A stretch of 64,000 bases of DNA, from positions 122,544 to 186,543 of the forward strand of contig CAJTUA010000007.1 in assembly GCA_910579615.1 (NCBI GenBank), given 5' to 3'. Shown here in pieces: positions 59,369 to 64,000 of the stretch. Position 1 is the first letter of the stretch; the number at the start of each line of letters is the position of its first letter. The stretch comes from an uncultured Lachnospiraceae bacterium (GTDB taxonomy: Bacteria > Bacillota > Clostridia > Lachnospirales > Lachnospiraceae). A program made the position numbers and the translations under genes. The notes under the pieces were generated by a model. The model searched no databases. It was given only the letters and a program-made list of their open reading frames with translations, and had not been told where the DNA came from.

Positions 59369-60925
59369 ATGAGCATACTGAATGTAGAACATTTAAGTCA
59401 CGGCTTCGGTGACCGAACAATATTTAACGACGTATCGTTCCGGCTTTTAAAAGGCGAGCATATCGGGCTGGTCGGGGCAAACGGTGAGGGCAAATCCACC
59501 TTCCTAAACGTTGTGACCGGAAAGCTTATGCCGGATGAGGGAACAGTGGAGTGGGCAAAAAATGTCCGCGCAGGCTACCTCGACCAACATGCGGTTCTGG
59601 AAAAAGGCATGACAATCCGCAGCGTCCTGGCATCAGCATTTGGTTTTTTATATGAACTTGAGACGCGTATGAACGAACTCTGCACACAGATGGGAGAAGC
59701 GGACAATGATACGCTTGCCACAATGATGGAAGAATTCGCGGAGATTCAGGAGCGCCTTGAAACACACGATTTTTACAATATTGACAGCAAGGTAGACGAA
59801 GTCGCACGCGCGCTTGGTTTAAATGAAATCGGCATGGACCGCGATGTCACCGAGCTCTCCGGAGGGCAGCGCACGAAGATTCTGCTTGGAAAGCTTTTGC
59901 TTGAAAAGCCGGATATTCTTTTGCTTGATGAGCCAACAAACTATCTTGACACTACACATATTGAATGGCTGAAGCGCTACTTGGTTGAATATGAAAATGC
60001 CTTTATTCTCATCTCACACGACATTCCATTTTTAAACAGCGTCGTGAACCTTATCTACCATATGGAAAATGGGGAATTAAACCGCTATGTTGGAAACTAT
60101 GACAAATTTAAAGAAGTCTATGAAGTCAAAAAAAGCCAGCTTGAAGCTGCCTACAAACGGCAGCAGCAGGAAATAAGCGAGCTGCAGGATTTCGTTGCCC
60201 GCAACAAAGCGCGTGTTGCAACGCGCAATATGGCAATGTCACGCCAAAAAAAATTGGACAAAATGGAAGTCATCGAACTGGCAAAGGAAAAACCAAAGCC
60301 AGAATTCCGCTTCCGGGAAGCCCGCGCCTCCTCACGCTACGTCTTCTCCGCGGAACAGCTTGTCATCGGCTACGATGAGCCACTTTCCATGCCGCTCACC
60401 TTCTCGATGGAGCGCGGAGAAAAACTTGTGCTTCGCGGCGCGAATGGCATCGGAAAAACCACCTTGCTCAAAAGCATTATCGGGCTGATTCCTGCTCTGA
60501 GTGGGCGCGTTGTCCTTGGGGATTATCTCTACCAGGGATATTTTGAACAGGAAATGTCCGGTGCAAAAAATAATACTTGTATCGAGGAACTCTGGTGCGA
60601 ATATCCGTCCTGGACACAGTACGAGGTGCGCTCCGCCCTTGCCAAATGCGGTCTCACAACAAAACATATCGAAAGCCAGGTGCGCGTCCTCTCCGGCGGT
60701 GAGCAGGCAAAAGTCCGCCTGTGCAAACTTATCAATCGCGAAACAAATTTCCTTTTGCTTGACGAGCCGACCAACCATCTTGATGTGGACGCAAAGGAAG
60801 AGCTAAAACGTGCACTCACTGCATATGGCGGCAGTATCCTGCTAATCTGCCATGAACCGGATTTTTATGAAGGCTTTGCGACAAGGGTAATTGACGGGAG
60901 CAGTTGGTCGCAGAAGCTTTCATAG
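59369..60925 (+). CDS. ABC-F family ATPase
   Basis: A 518-residue protein with two ABC domains and no membrane part, acting on ribosomes. First domain: VGANGEGKST Walker A, LSGGQRTKILLGKLL signature, DEPTNYLD; second: LRGANGIGKTT, LSGGEQAKVRLCKL, DEPTNHLD. The linker between them (about 235-310) is highly charged and helical, as in translation-factor ABC-F proteins. It is closest in plan to YbiT/Uup-type proteins; antibiotic protection cannot be assumed. AAGAAAGGAAT precedes the ATG. The repeated structured leader suggests conditional expression. Confidence 0.92.
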   Translation: MSILNVEHLSHGFGDRTIFNDVSFRLLKGEHIGLVGANGEGKSTFLNVVTGKLMPDEGTVEWAKNVRAGYLDQHAVLEKGMTIRSVLASAFGFLYELETRMNELCTQMGEADNDTLATMMEEFAEIQERLETHDFYNIDSKVDEVARALGLNEIGMDRDVTELSGGQRTKILLGKLLLEKPDILLLDEPTNYLDTTHIEWLKRYLVEYENAFILISHDIPFLNSVVNLIYHMENGELNRYVGNYDKFKEVYEVKKSQLEAAYKRQQQEISELQDFVARNKARVATRNMAMSRQKKLDKMEVIELAKEKPKPEFRFREARASSRYVFSAEQLVIGYDEPLSMPLTFSMERGEKLVLRGANGIGKTTLLKSIIGLIPALSGRVVLGDYLYQGYFEQEMSGAKNNTCIEELWCEYPSWTQYEVRSALAKCGLTTKHIESQVRVLSGGEQAKVRLCKLINRETNFLLLDEPTNHLDVDAKEELKRALTAYGGSILLICHEPDFYEGFATRVIDGSSWSQKLS

Positions 60926-61040
60926 TAATCGGGCGGATGAGTGGCTTTTCTTTTCCCTGCCCCCCCGCCGCGCGCTGCAAAACAGCCGACTTTCATATAC
61001 ATTTATGTGTATATCATTTATGTATATTCACATCCATGGG

Positions 61041-61087
61041 TAAAAGACCGTTGTATGAAATCCAATTTCTCCTGTACAACGGTCTTA
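61041..61087 (-). terminator. Terminator of the coiled-coil gene
   Basis: AGACCGTTGTA (61045-61055) and TACAACGGTCT (61075-61085) form a perfect 11-bp stem; on the minus strand it ends in TCTTTTA. It starts 14 bp past the stop. Confidence 0.8.
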
Positions 61088-61098
61088 CCCAGAAGCTG

Positions 61099-61455
61099 TT
61101 ATGCAGATTCTCCCAACTTCTCTTTTATTTTTTGTACATCCTCTTCCAACGCTCGCATGCGAATTACAAGCATCTCCTTTTCTTGCTCCACTTTTAATGC
61201 CTCGTCTAGCTTTCGGTTCAAATCCAAATGACCTTCCGCAATTGTCTGGATATTTTTATCTGTTACATTTTCAAGACGCATTTTGATACCGTTAATTTCG
61301 TTCTTCAGCTGTGTCTCAACTCCGGTAATTCTTTCTTCTAGCCGCTCCTCAACTTTTGTTATCTTTTCTTCTAGCCTATCCATCCGTTCTTCTATCGGCT
61401 TTAGCTTATCATCCATCAGCTCCGATATCGCATGTAAAAATTTCTTTTCTTCCAT
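61099..61455 (-). CDS. Short coiled-coil protein
   Basis: A 118-residue protein that is almost entirely heptad repeats: EERMDRLEEKITKVEERLEE, QLKNEINGIKMRLENV and ALEEDVQKIKEKLG. It has no signal or membrane segment and ends in an acidic-basic helix. GGGAGGTA precedes the start. Many Lachnospiraceae carry one or more such short coiled-coil proteins of unknown role. Single gene between the ABC-F gene (convergent) and tRNA-Arg. Confidence 0.75.
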   Translation of the reverse strand: MEEKKFLHAISELMDDKLKPIEERMDRLEEKITKVEERLEERITGVETQLKNEINGIKMRLENVTDKNIQTIAEGHLDLNRKLDEALKVEQEKEMLVIRMRALEEDVQKIKEKLGESA

Positions 61456-61568
61456 TATCCCATACCTCCCTTTCTCATTTCCCCAGTTTTTATCACAGCT
61501 GCAAATAAATAAAAGAAGCTGCCCATTCGCTAAAATACCTAGCTAACGTGACAGCTTCACTTTTTTGA

Positions 61569-61642
<74 letters not shown>

Positions 61643-61797
61643 ATGTCTTTTTCAGAATGTCCTCACCGAACGATTTATATAATATCACATTCCCTTTCCA
61701 TTGTCAACTATTTTTTTCTTTTTTATCCATCGGAAAAATTTTTGTCCGTCTTGCCGCAAAAATCCGCCCAGAAACTGTTCAAAAACAGGACATTTTC

Positions 61798-61835
61798 GGA
61801 AAAGAGTCCATTTTCTGTATGGCGGGCTCTTTTCC
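61798..61835 (-). terminator. Terminator of the FGGY kinase gene
   Basis: GGAAAAGAGTCC (61798-61809) and GGGCTCTTTTCC (61824-61835) pair over 12 bp with one weak position, about 30 bp past the kinase stop on the minus strand. The U-run is within the stem. Confidence 0.55.
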
Positions 61836-61864
61836 TCCAAAAACATCCTGCGCCAAAATGTAAA

Positions 61865-63463
61865 TTACTTCAAATTCTCCACTGCCGCATGTTCAATCGC
61901 AAGCCCTGCTGCATAGCGCCTGATAAACTCATCAAACCCTGCGACATCCTCCGCTTTTGGCTCCACACAAACTCCCGTGTTACCACCAAAAACACGCTCC
62001 TGCAGATAGGAATCCAGTGTCTCCCCATCTTTTTTATATAGCATGTACGCCGCAAGCAGTGCAATTCCCCATGCACCACCCTCGCCCGCAGTCTCCATCA
62101 CCGATACCGGCGTGTTCATTGCCGCCGCAAGAATGCTCTGGCCAACGCCCTTTGTTTTAAAGAGACCGCCATGCCCGGTCACACGGTCCGCCTGCACGCC
62201 TTCCTCTTTAAAGAGAATATCAAGCCCGGTCTTTAACGCGCCAAGAGAGGTAAAAAGATGAACACGCATAAAATTTGCCAGATTGAACTTGCTCTCCGGA
62301 GTGCGCACAAACATTGGCCGCCCTTCCGTAAAACCTGTGATATGCTCGCCGGAGAAATAATTGTAGGCGAGAAGACCTCCACAGTCCGCATCGCCCTCAA
62401 GTGCCTTGTTGTAAAGCGTGCCGAACAATTCATTTATGTCCACCTTCATGCCAAAGCTCTCCGCAAACTCGCGGAACAGCCCCACCCAGGCATTCAAATC
62501 GGAAGTACAGTTATTGCAATGCACCATCGCCACAAGACTCCCGGTCGGCGTTGTCACAAGGTCAATCGCATCGTAAACCTTTTTCAGCTCCTTCTCCATA
62601 ACAATCATCGCAAAAACGGATGTACCTGCGGATACGTTGCCCGTGCGCTCCGCTACGCTGTTCGTCGCCGCCATACCGGTGCCCGCGTCGCCCTCCGGCG
62701 GACAAAGTGGAATCCCCGCTTCAAGGTTTCCGGATACGTCAAGAAGCTTCGCGCCCTCTGCGGTCAGAGTCCCCGCATCCTGCCCTGCCACAAGCACCTC
62801 CGGCAGAATGCCGCGCAGCTTCCAACCATAATTTTTCTCCGCGATAAGCTCGTCAAACTGCCCAATCATCCGCGCATTGAAATCCTTCGTCTGGATATCA
62901 ATCGGGAACATCCCGGATGCCTCACCAACGCCAAGCACCTTGCGCCCCGTCATTTTCCAATGGATATAGCCCGCCAACGTGAGTAATGTATGTATTTTCC
63001 CGACATGCTCCTCGCCGTTTAAGATGGACTGATACAGGTGCGCAATGCTCCAGCGCTGCGGAATATGGTAGCCAAACAGCTCCGTCAGCTTTTCGGAAGC
63101 TGGTCCGGTAATATTATTCCTCCAGGTGCGGAATGGAACGAGCAGCTCGTCCTTCTCGTCAAAAACCATGTAACCGTGCATCATCGCCGAAAAACCGATT
63201 GCGCCGATTTTCTTTAACACAACACCGTACTGCGTCCTGACATCCGCAGCAAGGTTTGTGTAGGCATCCTGAAGCCCCGTCCAGATGTCGTCCAGCGAAT
63301 AGGTCCAGACACCATTTTCATAACGGTTTTCCCAGTCATGGCTGCCCGACGCCACCGGGCTGTTGTTCTCATCAATCAGCACCGCCTTGATTCGCGTGGA
63401 ACCAAACTCAATGCCTAGCACGGTCTTGCCGGCTTCCAACGCACTTTTTACATCATATCCCAT
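61865..63463 (-). CDS. FGGY-family carbohydrate kinase
   Basis: From ATG 63463 (GGAGGTAAACTT upstream) a 532-residue sugar kinase. The N-terminal actin-like domain begins VLGIEFGSTRIKAVLIDE; MHGYMVFDEKDELLVPFRTWRNN is a substrate loop; GDAGTGMAATNS and SAGTSVFAMI belong to the phosphate region; the C-terminal domain holds GHGGLFKTKGVGQ, the GEGGAWGIALLAAYM adenosine motif. The group resembles kinases in arabinose/pentulose operons of Clostridia, so L-ribulose or D-xylulose is the likely substrate (inference). It appears monocistronic. Confidence 0.88.
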   Translation of the reverse strand: MGYDVKSALEAGKTVLGIEFGSTRIKAVLIDENNSPVASGSHDWENRYENGVWTYSLDDIWTGLQDAYTNLAADVRTQYGVVLKKIGAIGFSAMMHGYMVFDEKDELLVPFRTWRNNITGPASEKLTELFGYHIPQRWSIAHLYQSILNGEEHVGKIHTLLTLAGYIHWKMTGRKVLGVGEASGMFPIDIQTKDFNARMIGQFDELIAEKNYGWKLRGILPEVLVAGQDAGTLTAEGAKLLDVSGNLEAGIPLCPPEGDAGTGMAATNSVAERTGNVSAGTSVFAMIVMEKELKKVYDAIDLVTTPTGSLVAMVHCNNCTSDLNAWVGLFREFAESFGMKVDINELFGTLYNKALEGDADCGGLLAYNYFSGEHITGFTEGRPMFVRTPESKFNLANFMRVHLFTSLGALKTGLDILFKEEGVQADRVTGHGGLFKTKGVGQSILAAAMNTPVSVMETAGEGGAWGIALLAAYMLYKKDGETLDSYLQERVFGGNTGVCVEPKAEDVAGFDEFIRRYAAGLAIEHAAVENLK

Positions 63464-63614
63464 AAGTTTACCTCCAGTTCTGCCGCTCCCCAGATGCGGC
63501 ACGGTTTGTTCTATATTTTAGTATACACTAAAATACTTTAGTTTTCAAGTGGATACTGCAACTTTCCCTTGTTTTAAGGCTTTTTCTTACTGATTTTTTT
63601 CAAATACACCATTT

Positions 63615-64000
63615 TTACACCATTTCGCATATTGAGGACATTTCTTTTACAATGGTTTCATCAAGCACATGGCAATACAAATCCATCGTCATTTGCAATG
63701 AGCTATGTCCAAGGATTCTTTGCAGAGTTTTCGGGTTCATCCCGCTTGCAATACAGTTTGAAGCAAAGGTATGGCGCAAAGTGTGAGGAGTAAAATGTTT
63801 AAATTCTATGCCCGGATTCTCCTTATTGATTCTTTTCACCAAACAGTTAATTGAATCCTTAATGTTCATCGCATTAAGAGGATTGTTGAAACTGCTTGTA
63901 AATACAAGTTCTTCAAAACCTTTCTGCGGCAAAATATGACGTTCCATTTCCTGCCTAATCCTTTTTTGATTCTCCAAAACACTTTTAACTCCTATCCTCA
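63615..64000 (-). CDS. Tyrosine recombinase/integrase, C-terminal part (partial)
   Basis: The frame enters from the right edge (open past a TTG at 63977) and gives about 128 residues. It contains the C-terminal catalytic block of phage-type integrases: FKHFTPHTLRHTFASN (His and Arg), LGHSSLQMTMDLYCHV (second His and nucleophile Tyr) and the tail DETIVKEMSSICEMV. The N-terminal part is outside the window. It suggests an integrative element or its scar starting right of the window; attachment sites are not visible. Confidence 0.9.
   Translation of the reverse strand, partial: RIGVKSVLENQKRIRQEMERHILPQKGFEELVFTSSFNNPLNAMNIKDSINCLVKRINKENPGIEFKHFTPHTLRHTFASNCIASGMNPKTLQRILGHSSLQMTMDLYCHVLDETIVKEMSSICEMV

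Noticed and set aside
59009..59392. Several overlapping frames in the leader repeats, on both strands
   Set aside because: They arise from the 105-106-bp repeat read in different frames; none has a ribosome site and all are repeat-derived.
61865..63463. Naming the FGGY kinase araB or xylB
   Set aside because: Motifs place it in the FGGY family only; no neighbouring isomerase or epimerase fixes the substrate.

Overview
The window reads as a chromosome segment of a spore-forming, plant-fibre-degrading Clostridium-class Firmicute, most likely a Lachnospiraceae member. This rests on the ftsZ-spoIIGA-sigE arrangement, a SpoVD-like PASTA transpeptidase, the priA-def-fmt-rsmB-rlmN-prpC-prkC-rsgA-rpe-thiN gene order, formate-tetrahydrofolate ligase, and several lipoprotein or secreted glycosidases with Thr-Pro or Asp/Glu/Gly-rich linkers. 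Nearly all core genes are on the minus strand; plus-strand genes occur only in the accessory stretch and near 55.6 and 59.4 kb.

Layout. 1-5.5 kb: the 5' part of a large secreted modular protein, a decayed AAA-ATPase-like fragment, a GH10 xylanase lipoprotein and a DUF4867-like protein. 5.8-8.3 kb: fhs, then sigE. 8.4-24.3 kb (read right to left): ychF, lgt, mraZ, rsmH, ftsL, two class B transpeptidases, murD, ftsW/spoVE, murA, ftsQ, ftsZ, spoIIGA. This division and cell wall (dcw) cluster lacks mraY, murE, murG and ftsA. 24.4-39.3 kb: murF, priA, def, fmt, a YugP-type Zn peptidase, rsmB, rlmN, prpC, prkC, rsgA, rpe, a PilZ protein and thiN.

39.4-51.2 kb is a visibly more A/T-rich accessory region. 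It holds a candidate immunity protein, a tandem lipoprotein pair and a decayed third copy, a GH19-like peptidoglycan-binding protein, a small exported peptide, two overlapping HTH-TPR regulators, an AAA-ATPase-like/GNAT chimera, and a cyclophilin-like/LysR pair. Five promoters here share one architecture: TTCATATACA, exactly 17 nt, then a -10 hexamer. With the HTH-TPR genes and the exported peptide this suggests a compact, possibly RRNPP-type, peptide-controlled regulon. It is the most interesting system in the window.

51.2-64 kb: a GH5 lipoprotein, a cytoplasmic GH43 enzyme, a 53-aa membrane protein, pyrE, an alpha/beta hydrolase, a THUMP methyltransferase, a rhodanese, a 59-aa Asn/Ser-rich protein, an ABC-F ATPase behind a tandemly repeated leader, a coiled-coil protein, tRNA-Arg(ACG), an FGGY sugar kinase, and a tyrosine recombinase running off the right edge.

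Starts were corrected where a Shine-Dalgarno sequence clearly favours another codon (ftsZ TTG, mraZ, rsmH, lgt, prpC, fmt, def, pyrE and others). All functional calls come from reading motifs by eye; no database search was run.
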